Of a DNA stretch of 11,565 nt, positions 1 to 6,218 are shown in pieces. Source of the stretch: an uncultured Bacteroidales bacterium (GTDB taxonomy: Bacteria; Bacteroidota; Bacteroidia; Bacteroidales; Lentimicrobiaceae); assembly GCA_937894795.1 (NCBI GenBank), contig CALCQV010000100.1:1-11565 (forward strand), written 5' to 3'. The number at the start of each line of letters is the position of its first letter. Position 1 is the stretch's first letter. A model generated the notes under the pieces. It worked only from the letters and a program-made list of their open reading frames with translations, had not been told where the DNA came from and ran no database searches. The translations under genes were made by a program, and so were the position numbers.

Positions 1-38
1 GGCGCGCCGCGTCTCTACATATAATGCCGTCTATATAT

Positions 39-82
39 ACCGGTAACGCAGGGGCCTTGGGGCAACTGCCTTACCGGTTTTT
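39..82 (+). terminator. Intrinsic terminator-like hairpin near the left edge
   Basis: The 8-bp arm ACCGGTAA (39-46) is perfectly complementary to TTACCGGT (71-78). The stem continues inward after one C/C mismatch with GCAG (48-51) against CTGC (66-69). The right arm runs into five Ts (78-82), so the polarity is that of a rho-independent terminator for plus-strand transcription. It would end a gene lying off the left edge. A structured RNA or a repeat is an alternative; I recognise no riboswitch core here. The rest of 1-216 shows nothing convincing apart from a weak TATATTTA (185-192) resembling the Bacteroidota -7 box, without a well-placed -33 box. Confidence 0.55.
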
Positions 83-216
83 CACTATCGATGTATGATT
101 GTTGGATTGATCCTGGTTGATAATACTTACTCCCCTGCTAGTGGTCCATGCCCTTTGTGCTTCTATTGATTCACATTTTGTCTCTATATTTACCTGTTGT
201 AATGCCTAAATGAAAC

Positions 217-444
217 ATGAAGAAGACGGCTGTTATTGCGGGGTTGGTTTCGGGTTTGCTGTTTGGCATGGCTACGCCCTTCAGTAAGATTCTGCTGATG
301 AAACTCAACTCGTTCCAACCGGCCGGATTGTTGTACCTGGGTGCCGGCAAGGGACATTCACATCTGCATGTGCATGAGCCGCAATCACATAATCACCCGC
401 ATTATCCTGATCTGCATCACAGGCACGGGCATAAAACGCGTTAA
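217..444 (+). pseudogene. Internally deleted EamA/DMT-family transporter relic with His-rich tail (75 aa)
   Basis: Residues 1-44 read as the N-terminus of a 10-helix EamA drug/metabolite transporter: one hydrophobic helix (about 5-20) followed by the family-like stretches TPFSKILL and GLLYLGAG. From residue 45 the protein switches directly to a His-rich tail with 11 histidines in residues 47-72, including HPHYPDLHHRHGH. Similar His-rich tails close some full-length bacterial EamA transporters. I infer an in-frame deletion of most of a protein that is usually about 300-350 aa. The frame is open and starts with ATG, so a short one-helix, metal-binding peptide could still be made, but it cannot work as a transporter. 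The domain assignment is from memory of the family, and the exact junction is uncertain. Confidence 0.6.
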
Positions 445-452
445 GTTTTGTA

Positions 453-473
453 GGGACAGGTCGTGACCTGCCC
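453..473. repeat. Palindromic intergenic repeat, copy 1
   Basis: GGG-A-CAGGTC (453-462) pairs with GACCTGCCC (465-473), with one bulged A. The element starts 8 bp after the stop of the transporter relic and is flanked by GTA, as is copy 2. It shares the core GCAGGT/ACCTGC stem with the second copy 53 bp away. It looks like a dispersed REP-like hairpin that may also act as a two-way transcription terminator between convergent genes. Confidence 0.65.
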
Positions 474-505
474 GTATAATGATAATCATCCGGAAAGATA
501 TCGTA

Positions 506-528
506 GGGGCAGGTCTTGCACCTGCCCC
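506..528. repeat. Palindromic intergenic repeat, copy 2
   Basis: GGGGCAGGT (506-514) and ACCTGCCCC (520-528) form a perfect 9-bp stem around the loop CTTGC (515-519). GTA (503-505) and TAC (534-536) lie outside the stem. The repeat ends four bases before the stop codon of the minus-strand ATPase gene (533-535), so it can fold at that gene's 3' end and serve as its terminator. Similar GTAGGGGCAGGT...ACCTGCCC elements are, from memory, widespread in environmental bacterial genomes. Copy number in this genome cannot be judged from the window. Confidence 0.7.
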
Positions 529-532
529 TGCG

Positions 533-1855
533 CTACATATCCTCAATAGTTAAGCAAATTGGTTCAATTTTGTGCTTTGGGAGGAGTTTCGTTTTCAGAT
601 GTTTTACTTTCTCGGCAAAATTATCGGGATTGAAATTTTTCTTTTGCCGTTTAACTTCGGCAACAACGGCACTGTTCTTCTCCAATTTGAGGGCTACAAT
701 GTCAATTTCCTTCTGATCACCCTTGGGCTCCCACCATGAACCTATGGCACGGTACTGCATGCTTTCAGCAAATTTCTGCTTAAAGTAAATTTCCAGTATT
801 TTCCCTGAATAGGTAGGATAGTCATCCCTGATGATTGTCTGTAAGGCTCCAAAATTCTTTACCTCTATTAATGATCGATAGCGATCAAAGTACCTAAACC
901 AGAATCTTATAAAATTATCAAGAATCTCATAGCGCACCGACTGAGTTCCTACTTTTGATAAAATAGGCCGCTGTCGGGCAATTATGTGATAATCCTCTAT
1001 CAGGCGCTTTATCTGTCCGCCCACGCTTTTATCACCAAGTGCTGCTTCAATTTGCGGTTGTGTGTTCTGGCCCGCTGAAATAGCGCTCAATATAGAGAAA
1101 TAGGTGGCATAGTTTTTACCGAACTCTTCAATTAATAGGTTCTTGCCCTCATCGGTAAATGAAGAATTCTCACGTGCCATGAATGAAATCATTTCGTCGA
1201 CACTCAGCATATTATTATCGCAAAACAGCTCTATGTACTTCGGGACACCGCCGGTGAATGCATAAAGCGCCAACAGGTCATCATTTGAATAGTGCGGCCG
1301 GTAATCCGATATAATCTTTTTAAGGGTTGCCAGATCAAATGCTGATAGTTTAATAATATTGTCGGCCCTGCCAAACAGGGGTTCTTTGGCATGCTGAAAT
1401 ATCTTCTGCATCAGTGAATAGACCGAACCCGACAACACCAGGTTAAGGTGTGTCTTCTTCCTGTACTGATCCCACAGGTTTTGCATTTCGCTATATACTG
1501 ATTCATTGATGTTGTAGAACTCCTGAAATTCATCAATCAGCAGGTTAAAAGGCGTGTTGACTGACAATTCAAGAAGAAACTGAAACAGTGACCGGAATGT
1601 GCGAATTTCAGTTGGCACATACACATTGAGCGACTGGGCAATGATAGGTATAAACTCAGCGCAGAGGCTGGCTTCATTCTTTCGACCCACAAAGAGATAA
1701 ACCATAGGCAATCCATTCACCGCTTCCAGTATAAGACTTGTTTTGCCAATACGCCTTCGGCCGGTAACGACTGTCATCCTGGAGTGGTCAATAAACGCCA
1801 GATTCTGAATGCGTTTGAGTTCTGATAACTCGCTTGTGCGATTATAAAATTTCAT
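533..1855 (-). CDS. Archaeal-type P-loop ATPase with C-terminal DUF234 / PD-(D/E)XK-like domain
   Basis: This is a 440-residue STAND-like ATPase of the archaeal ATPase family (PF01637 type). Visible motifs are Walker A GRRRIGKTS (32-40), Walker B LLIDEFQ (105-111), sensor-1-like LSGS (141-144), FGR (161-163) and the family-typical TGGVPKY (201-207). A winged-helix-like region follows, then a DUF234-type segment with DNFIRFWFRY (313-322). The end resembles a restriction-nuclease fold: GSWW (372-375), EIDIVA (383-388) and AEVKR (399-403). No partner gene is adjacent, and cellular function is unknown for most members. The ATG at 1855 fits the conserved N-terminus and sits about 40 bases below a good Bacteroidota promoter, so the gene appears to be transcribed alone. 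The length looks complete. Nuclease activity is inference. Confidence 0.9.
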   Translation of the reverse strand: MKFYNRTSELSELKRIQNLAFIDHSRMTVVTGRRRIGKTSLILEAVNGLPMVYLFVGRKNEASLCAEFIPIIAQSLNVYVPTEIRTFRSLFQFLLELSVNTPFNLLIDEFQEFYNINESVYSEMQNLWDQYRKKTHLNLVLSGSVYSLMQKIFQHAKEPLFGRADNIIKLSAFDLATLKKIISDYRPHYSNDDLLALYAFTGGVPKYIELFCDNNMLSVDEMISFMARENSSFTDEGKNLLIEEFGKNYATYFSILSAISAGQNTQPQIEAALGDKSVGGQIKRLIEDYHIIARQRPILSKVGTQSVRYEILDNFIRFWFRYFDRYRSLIEVKNFGALQTIIRDDYPTYSGKILEIYFKQKFAESMQYRAIGSWWEPKGDQKEIDIVALKLEKNSAVVAEVKRQKKNFNPDNFAEKVKHLKTKLLPKHKIEPICLTIEDM

Positions 1856-1867
1856 ATTGCTATTTCT

Positions 1868-1896
1868 GTTACCACGGTAACTATTACGATGGTAAC
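1868..1896 (-). promoter_or_regulatory. Tandem TTAC-N4-GTAA palindromes in the ATPase leader
   Basis: Two 14-bp elements lie head to tail with centres 15 bp apart. The first, GTTACC-AC-GGTAAC (1868-1881), is a perfect palindrome. The second, ATTACGATGGTAAC (1883-1896), keeps TTAC-N4-GTAA. They sit between the -7 box and the start codon of the ATPase gene, covering the expected transcription start and leader. That placement suits an operator bound by a repressor, possibly the ATPase itself through its winged-helix part. The protein that binds is unknown. Confidence 0.5.
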
Positions 1897-1926
1897 AAAG
1901 ATAATAACAATATTTTTAAATACAAA
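1896..1926 (-). promoter_or_regulatory. Bacteroidota-type promoter of the minus-strand ATPase gene
   Basis: Read on the minus strand, a -33 box TTTG (1926-1923) is followed after 19 bases by TATCTTTG (1903-1896). The latter is an exact match to the TAnnTTTG -7 consensus of the Bacteroidota primary sigma factor. The start codon lies 40 bases downstream. The last base of the -7 box is also the first base of the operator-like palindromes. Confidence 0.7.
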
Positions 1927-2064
1927 ACTTGTTCAGTCTACTGGTATTTCGCCTCTCCTACTTTGCCAATTCTCTTATACAGGCTCAGCAACAGGAATCC
2001 ATCGTATCTTTTGTTTTCCGGGTGAATGGAGTACAATGAAGGGTTTTGCTGTGTGTGTAATTAT

Positions 2065-2493
2065 CTACTTCCTCTTGACCAACCAATTATCAACAGAGTA
2101 TTTCCCGGCACCGGCAATAAGTATGGCCATGAAGATGGAAGCATAAAGCAGCGACATCTCTTTTATGCGGAATGCATCGGGCGCATGTACGATAAGGCCC
2201 GCCACCAGCATGGTGATTAGTAGTGAAAGGGCAGAAAAGCGTGTGGCTGCGCCGAAGATCAGGAGTATGGAGCAAAGGAATTCACCAAATACGGCTAGTA
2301 TGAGCGATGCTGTTTCACCGATGCCAATTGGATCGGCAAATTGAACCGGACCGCCATCAAGCAGCTTAAGGAACTTGGGATAACCATGCGTAAGCATGAA
2401 AATTCCGGCAATTACCCGCAGAAAAAGCAATGCCAATGATATATTGTTGGGATAATTACCTGCGTACAGACACTTTTTTACCAGCGTAATCAT
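2065..2493 (-). CDS. DoxX family integral membrane protein
   Basis: A 142-residue DoxX-family protein with four hydrophobic helices (about 18-36, 61-81, 85-104 and 113-130). The signature LRVIAGIFMLTHGYPK (25-40) is near the N-terminus and AGAGKYSVD (127-135) near the end, both typical of the family. Members are small inner-membrane proteins linked to quinone or thiol redox chemistry and stress responses; the role here is not determined. I prefer the ATG at 2493 because it is preceded by an A-rich leader (CCTAAAAAACTTAACC) and gives the usual short DoxX N-terminus. An in-frame ATG at 2535 would add 14 residues and is possible, since the candidate promoter lies just upstream of it. The gene stands alone and diverges from the lipocalin remnant. 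Confidence 0.88.
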   Translation of the reverse strand: MITLVKKCLYAGNYPNNISLALLFLRVIAGIFMLTHGYPKFLKLLDGGPVQFADPIGIGETASLILAVFGEFLCSILLIFGAATRFSALSLLITMLVAGLIVHAPDAFRIKEMSLLYASIFMAILIAGAGKYSVDNWLVKRK

Positions 2494-2547
2494 GGTTAAG
2501 TTTTTTAGGTTTGAAATCAATTGGGTTCTAGCCATATTCTAAACGTT

Positions 2548-2555
2548 CAAAGGTA
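2548..2555 (-). promoter_or_regulatory. Candidate -7 promoter box for the DoxX gene
   Basis: TACCTTTG on the minus strand matches TAnnTTTG exactly and lies 12 bases upstream of the ATG at 2535 and 54 upstream of the one at 2493. No clear TTTG occurs 19-21 bases further upstream, so the -33 half is weak. A start of transcription so close to 2535 favours use of the downstream ATG. Confidence 0.4.
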
Positions 2556-2596
2556 TTCAAAATTGTCATTCCTGATGGTGAAAATCATCCTGCTCT

Positions 2597-2878
2597 ATGC
2601 ACTTCGTTAACTCGGGTGAATCAGATGAACACGAACATGTCAATCCTACCGTCGCTATGCTGAAAGTGTCCTTCTTCGGTCCCTTTTATTCCGGCTACAA
2701 TGTGATTGCCCTCGACAGTGAATACAGGTACGCCCTCATTGCCGGCAAAGACCTGAGCTACCTGTGGATTCTGGCTCGGGAGACTTCCATTCCTGAGAAT
2801 ATCAAACAGGATTACCTCTCAATTGCCAGGAAACTGGGTTACAAGACAGAGGAGTTGATTTGGGTGGAACACAATTAG
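2597..2878 (+). pseudogene. 5'-truncated Blc-type lipocalin (C-terminal half only)
   Basis: From about residue 16 this 93-residue frame matches the C-terminal half of bacterial outer-membrane lipocalins (Blc). It has LKVSFFGPFYSGYNVIALD (22-40), then YRYALIAGKDLSYLWILAR, the C-terminal helix and a terminal TEELI. A complete Blc is about 170-190 aa and starts with a signal or lipoprotein peptide and the GKWYEIAR strand, none of which is present. The frame is closed by a TGA at 2579-2581, and the DoxX gene occupies the DNA where the missing half should be. The first 15 residues, rich in His and acidic residues, do not look like lipocalin. I see no promoter of its own. It is most likely a decaying remnant, since half a beta-barrel could not bind lipid. 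Confidence 0.7.
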
Positions 2879-2951
2879 GGTTTGACTGCTTGACCAACGA
2901 ATTAATAAGGGGCTGACTGTATCACATAGGAATTCCCCAAAAGGGATATAT

Positions 2952-3000
2952 TGCACTCAACTAGTGCATTTTTTACAATTATTTGCACTTTGAGAGTGCA
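2952..3000 (+). promoter_or_regulatory. Two TGCACT-N5-AGTGCA palindromes upstream of the second ATPase
   Basis: Two 17-bp palindromes share identical 6-bp arms and 5-base spacers: TGCACT (2952-2957)/AGTGCA (2963-2968) and TGCACT (2984-2989)/AGTGCA (2995-3000). Both are followed by TTTT. Their centres are 32 bp apart, about three helical turns, so a bound protein would sit on the same DNA face twice. The second lies between the -33 and -7 boxes, and a further related half-site TGTGCA occurs at 3014-3019 near the transcription start. This is the layout of a repressor operator. The binding protein is not identified. Confidence 0.65.
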
Positions 3001-3013
3001 TTTTGTATATTTG
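2982..3013 (+). promoter_or_regulatory. Bacteroidota-type promoter of the plus-strand ATPase gene
   Basis: TTTG (2982-2985) and TATATTTG (3006-3013), an exact TAnnTTTG match, are separated by 20 bases. The gene's ATG at 3033 follows 19 bases after the -7 box, giving a very short leader. The spacer between the boxes contains most of the second palindrome, so occupancy there would block RNA polymerase. Confidence 0.7.
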
Positions 3014-3032
3014 TGTGCAAATTGATCTAGCC

Positions 3033-4202
3033 ATGCAAAAGTTATTGGAGTATTCGCACAATTTAATCAGAGAAGTTAAAACTGATTTTTACCGGTATAA
3101 GTATTCACAGATTAATTGGGATAACCGGATGATTGGATTAAGAGGAGCGCGTGGTGTCGGGAAAACCACCTTGATACTTCAGCATATAAAAAACAACCTT
3201 AATCCTGACAAGACTCTTTATGTAACGGTAGAGGATTTCTATTTTGCTTCACACAAGCTTGTCGATATGGCAGGCGAGTTCCAGAAAATGGGCGGGAAAT
3301 TCCTATTCATTGATGAGATTCATAAGTATAAGGATTGGTCGACTGAATTAAAATTGATTTACGACTATTATCCAGATTTACAGGTGGTATTTACCGGTTC
3401 GGCAATATTGGATATAAATAAGGGTGCTGCCGACTTGAGTAGAAGAGCGGTAATGTATGAGATGAAAGGTTTGTCATTCAGGGAATATTTGAAATTGTTT
3501 CATGATATTAATGCCGATGTTTATTCGCTGGAAGATGTTTTGAATCACAAAGTCACTCTGGCAGAAATAGAGCATCCCCTGCCCTATTTTCAGGATTATC
3601 TTAAGCATGGATACTATCCCTTTGCCAAGGAAAACGATTTCCAGATACGACTGGAACAGATTATCATCAAAACACTGGAGACAGATATTCCTCATTACGC
3701 AGAAATGAATGTTGCTACAAGCAGGAAACTGAAACAATTGTTGGCAATAGTGGCACAAAGTGTCCCATTTAAACCCAATTTCTCGAAGATTGGAGAAATG
3801 CTGGGGGCAAGCAGAAATAATATAGCAGATTATTTGGTTTTCATGGAAGAAGCCGGACTTATAGCACAATTGCACGACTCGACCGGTGGTATCAGGGGCT
3901 TGGGAAAAGTTAACAAGTTGTATCTGGATAATACCAATCTTATTTATAACCTGGCACCTGAGAATTCAAATACAGGCAACTTAAGGGAAACTTTCTTCTA
4001 TAATCAGACAAAAGTTAATTACAAGGTTATTTCATCGCCTCTGGCTGACTTCCTAATAAATGATATTACGTTTGAAGTTGGCGGAAGGAATAAAAAGCAG
4101 AAACAACTGAGGGATATTGAGAGGAGCTATATTGTTAAAGATGATATTGAATTTGGCTTTAACAATGTGGTTCCGCTATGGCAGTTTGGATTTCTGTATT
4201 AG
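3033..4202 (+). CDS. AAA_14 / DUF4143 family ATP-binding protein
   Basis: A 389-residue ATPase of the AAA_14 plus DUF4143 type. Visible motifs are Walker A GARGVGKT (38-45), Walker B FLFIDEIH (90-97), sensor TGSA (121-124), paired arginines 137-138 and the family-typical GLSFREYL (146-153). A helical and winged-helix-like middle includes HGYYPF (192-197) and, near 250-280, a short helix-turn-helix-like stretch. The C-terminus has RETFFYNQ (319-326) and FEVGGRNKK (347-355), a nuclease-like E-x-GG-x-x-K pattern. A longer reading frame starts at a TTG (3003), but that codon overlaps the -7 box, so the ATG at 3033 is the real start. The gene is complete and appears monocistronic, and it converges with the efflux operon. 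Many Bacteroidota and archaea carry such ATPases, and their function is largely unknown. Confidence 0.9.
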   Translation: MQKLLEYSHNLIREVKTDFYRYKYSQINWDNRMIGLRGARGVGKTTLILQHIKNNLNPDKTLYVTVEDFYFASHKLVDMAGEFQKMGGKFLFIDEIHKYKDWSTELKLIYDYYPDLQVVFTGSAILDINKGAADLSRRAVMYEMKGLSFREYLKLFHDINADVYSLEDVLNHKVTLAEIEHPLPYFQDYLKHGYYPFAKENDFQIRLEQIIIKTLETDIPHYAEMNVATSRKLKQLLAIVAQSVPFKPNFSKIGEMLGASRNNIADYLVFMEEAGLIAQLHDSTGGIRGLGKVNKLYLDNTNLIYNLAPENSNTGNLRETFFYNQTKVNYKVISSPLADFLINDITFEVGGRNKKQKQLRDIERSYIVKDDIEFGFNNVVPLWQFGFLY

Positions 4203-4319
4203 AACTCCAAAATTCTACTAAACTCAACAACTTAAACATGGAAATACCAAATAAGGATGACAGCAAGAATTCAAGGGTTTCAGATACAATTCCTATGTCG
4301 TTGGCAAAGCATTTGTATG

Positions 4320-6197
4320 TTATTTCAATGTCTCTCTCGTTTCTCCGCAAGTTAACATCCGGTTGCCGAAATATGGGTTCCTGATATCCTTATATTCACT
4401 GATCCAGTAGGCTCCCCTGTTGTTATTTGCCATGGGACAGTATTGGTAATAAAGGGTTTTGCCCGAAAGGCCGAATGTTTTGATGGCTTTATAGAACTGG
4501 TCGCTGAGTACGGAGAATGCTGTTCGCTGGGCGCTGAGATCATCTGTAGAACTGATTGCCCTGGCCTGCTGCCTGAACTTGGCCAGATAATCCATCCATT
4601 GCATGTGGTCATTGCCGGACAGGAGGTTCATATCTACCTTGTCCAACGACTGGTTGAAGCTTTGGGCTGCCACTTTTGCCTTTGCCGCATCACTTTGCAC
4701 AAAGGTGTTTTTCAATGCCAGGTATTGGTCAGTTACGTTGCCGAACTGAGTTTTGAATTCTACTGTTTGGGCTTTTCCTGAAGATTTATTACTGCCTGCA
4801 GGTTTAGCAGATGTTGTTTTACCTGAAGCTTCAGAAACAGACGCACCATTTTGGCTTCCATGCTGCATGCCTGGCATTGATGCTGCTTGTGCATTCCTGT
4901 TGGGTGTTCCATGGTCCATACCCGGCATGGAAGTGGCCTGCTCTCCTCCGGCAGGATTCATCATGCTGGGTTTGCCTTCCAATTGGGCTGCGGCATCCAC
5001 GTTAAAGGTGCCCTGAGTTACAATCTCTTCGCCTTCTGCCAATCCATTGAGCACTATAAAGCTATTGCCGAGTGTTGGTCCGGTTTCTATTTCCCGCATT
5101 TTGAATACAGGTTCATCAGTGCCCGGTTGCTTAACATAAACGATGGAGCGTTTACCCGTCCAGAGCACTGCCGAGCGCGGAATTACCAGATTGTTGTTGA
5201 ATTGTTCCAGGTTTGCCTTCAGCACTCCGGTTACAAACATCTCAGGTTTCAGTTTACGCGACTGGTTATTGATCTCTACCCTCGCCTTCGAAACACGGTT
5301 AACGGCATCAATCACCGGGTCAATAAAGGCGATTCGACCATTGAACGACTCACCCGGCAGGGCCTGTGCAGTAAAGCTTATCATGTCGCCCTGATTGAGG
5401 AATGGCAAATCGCTTTCATACGCATCAAACAATATCCATACAGACGACAGGTCGGCTATGTCAAAAAGCACCGTCCCTTCGCCCACATAGTCTCCTGTGT
5501 TAATACGGCGGGCAGTAACAATGCCGTTGGTATTTGATTTAATTGGGAAGTTAGTTTTTACTTTGCCCGATTGCTCAATTTCATCCATTTGTTGAGCTGA
5601 CAGTTTCCAATGTTGCAGTCGTTCGCGGGCAGCTTCATATATTTGTGGCTGCTGCTCCTTAACAGCGGCCGCTTCAAGCAATTCCTGCTGGGCAGTGACC
5701 AGTTCAGGTGAATAGATTTCGGCAAGTACCTGTCCTTTTCTTACCTGCTCGCCTGTAAAGTTCACCAGCAGGCGCTCTATTCTTCCGGGGATATGGGCCA
5801 CCTGGCTTTGAAGCAGCCGTTCATCAGCCTGTACTTTTCCATATAGTCTAACTTCCTTCACCGGCTTTTGCCTGGTTACCACTGATGTCATAACATTGGC
5901 CAGTTGTGCAGCTTCCCGTGTAAGATGAATTGAATTAGGGTCCATCATAACGGAGTCAGCAGTGCTTTGATTCAGTGGAATCAGATCCATACCGCATATG
6001 GGGCAATCGCCGGGAGCTTCCCTTCGTATCTGTGGATGCATGGAGCATGTCCAGATGGTTGCTTCGGCCGTTTCAGCAGAATGGCTGTGTTCATCCTTAT
6101 TTACGGTTGAATTATGGAAAAATATCCATCCCAGTGCAAGGCCTCCAAGTACCAGCAGGGCGTAGGTTATGTACTTCTTTGATTTGATCTTGTTCAT
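4320..6197 (-). CDS. cusB: CusB-type periplasmic adaptor with N-terminal metal-binding domain and C-terminal DUF3347
   Basis: The membrane-fusion subunit of a Cu(I)/Ag(I) tripartite pump, 625 residues against about 400 for E. coli CusB. A membrane anchor or signal helix (9-27) is followed by a heavy-metal-binding domain with CSMHP (51-55) and CPICGMDLIPL (65-75). The adaptor core has paired lipoyl-like halves (about 134-174 and 219-255) flanking a helical hairpin, then a beta-barrel and a membrane-proximal domain to about 402. A low-complexity linker (405-478) carries two Met/His motifs, SMPGMDHG and SMPGMQHG. The end is a DUF3347 domain (about 480-620) with YCPMA (586-590) and MLTCGET (614-620). 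This is the last gene of the operon, 21 bp after cusC. The extra domains may replace the missing CusF in delivering metal; that is inference. Confidence 0.93.
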   Translation of the reverse strand: MNKIKSKKYITYALLVLGGLALGWIFFHNSTVNKDEHSHSAETAEATIWTCSMHPQIRREAPGDCPICGMDLIPLNQSTADSVMMDPNSIHLTREAAQLANVMTSVVTRQKPVKEVRLYGKVQADERLLQSQVAHIPGRIERLLVNFTGEQVRKGQVLAEIYSPELVTAQQELLEAAAVKEQQPQIYEAARERLQHWKLSAQQMDEIEQSGKVKTNFPIKSNTNGIVTARRINTGDYVGEGTVLFDIADLSSVWILFDAYESDLPFLNQGDMISFTAQALPGESFNGRIAFIDPVIDAVNRVSKARVEINNQSRKLKPEMFVTGVLKANLEQFNNNLVIPRSAVLWTGKRSIVYVKQPGTDEPVFKMREIETGPTLGNSFIVLNGLAEGEEIVTQGTFNVDAAAQLEGKPSMMNPAGGEQATSMPGMDHGTPNRNAQAASMPGMQHGSQNGASVSEASGKTTSAKPAGSNKSSGKAQTVEFKTQFGNVTDQYLALKNTFVQSDAAKAKVAAQSFNQSLDKVDMNLLSGNDHMQWMDYLAKFRQQARAISSTDDLSAQRTAFSVLSDQFYKAIKTFGLSGKTLYYQYCPMANNNRGAYWISEYKDIRNPYFGNRMLTCGETRETLK

Positions 6198-6218
6198 GGT
6201 ATTGTGTTTTATTACTTG

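Noticed and set aside
1..8. GGCGCGCC, an 8-base palindrome equal to an AscI site, exactly at the window start.
   Set aside because: It could hint at a contig or cloning edge, but one short palindrome at an arbitrary cut point proves nothing.
1889..2146. Overlapping short frames between the first ATPase and the DoxX gene.
   Set aside because: They run antisense to the DoxX 3' end or through the ATPase promoter, with no recognisable protein features. On the minus strand I looked for a gene remnant in 1927-2064 and found none I could name.
2074..2904. CTTGACCAAC-N-AATTA occurs at 2074-2089 and again at 2889-2904, flanking the DoxX gene and lipocalin remnant, suggesting target-site or recombination repeats.
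   Set aside because: A 15-of-16 match is expected about once by chance in a window this size, and the first copy lies inside the DoxX coding sequence.
3003..3032. Longer TTG-initiated start for the second ATPase.
   Set aside because: The TTG lies just ahead of and overlaps the -7 promoter box, so it would not be transcribed as a start codon; the ATG at 3033 fits.
4178..4384. A 68-codon plus-strand frame overlapping the ends of the DUF4143 ATPase and cusB.
   Set aside because: It overlaps real genes on both sides, has no promoter and resembles no family I know; the 117-bp gap between the convergent genes shows no strong hairpin either.
4887..5537. A 216-codon plus-strand frame opposite cusB.
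   Set aside because: It is antisense to a confidently identified gene and shows no domain or hydrophobic pattern of its own; it is a shadow of codon usage.
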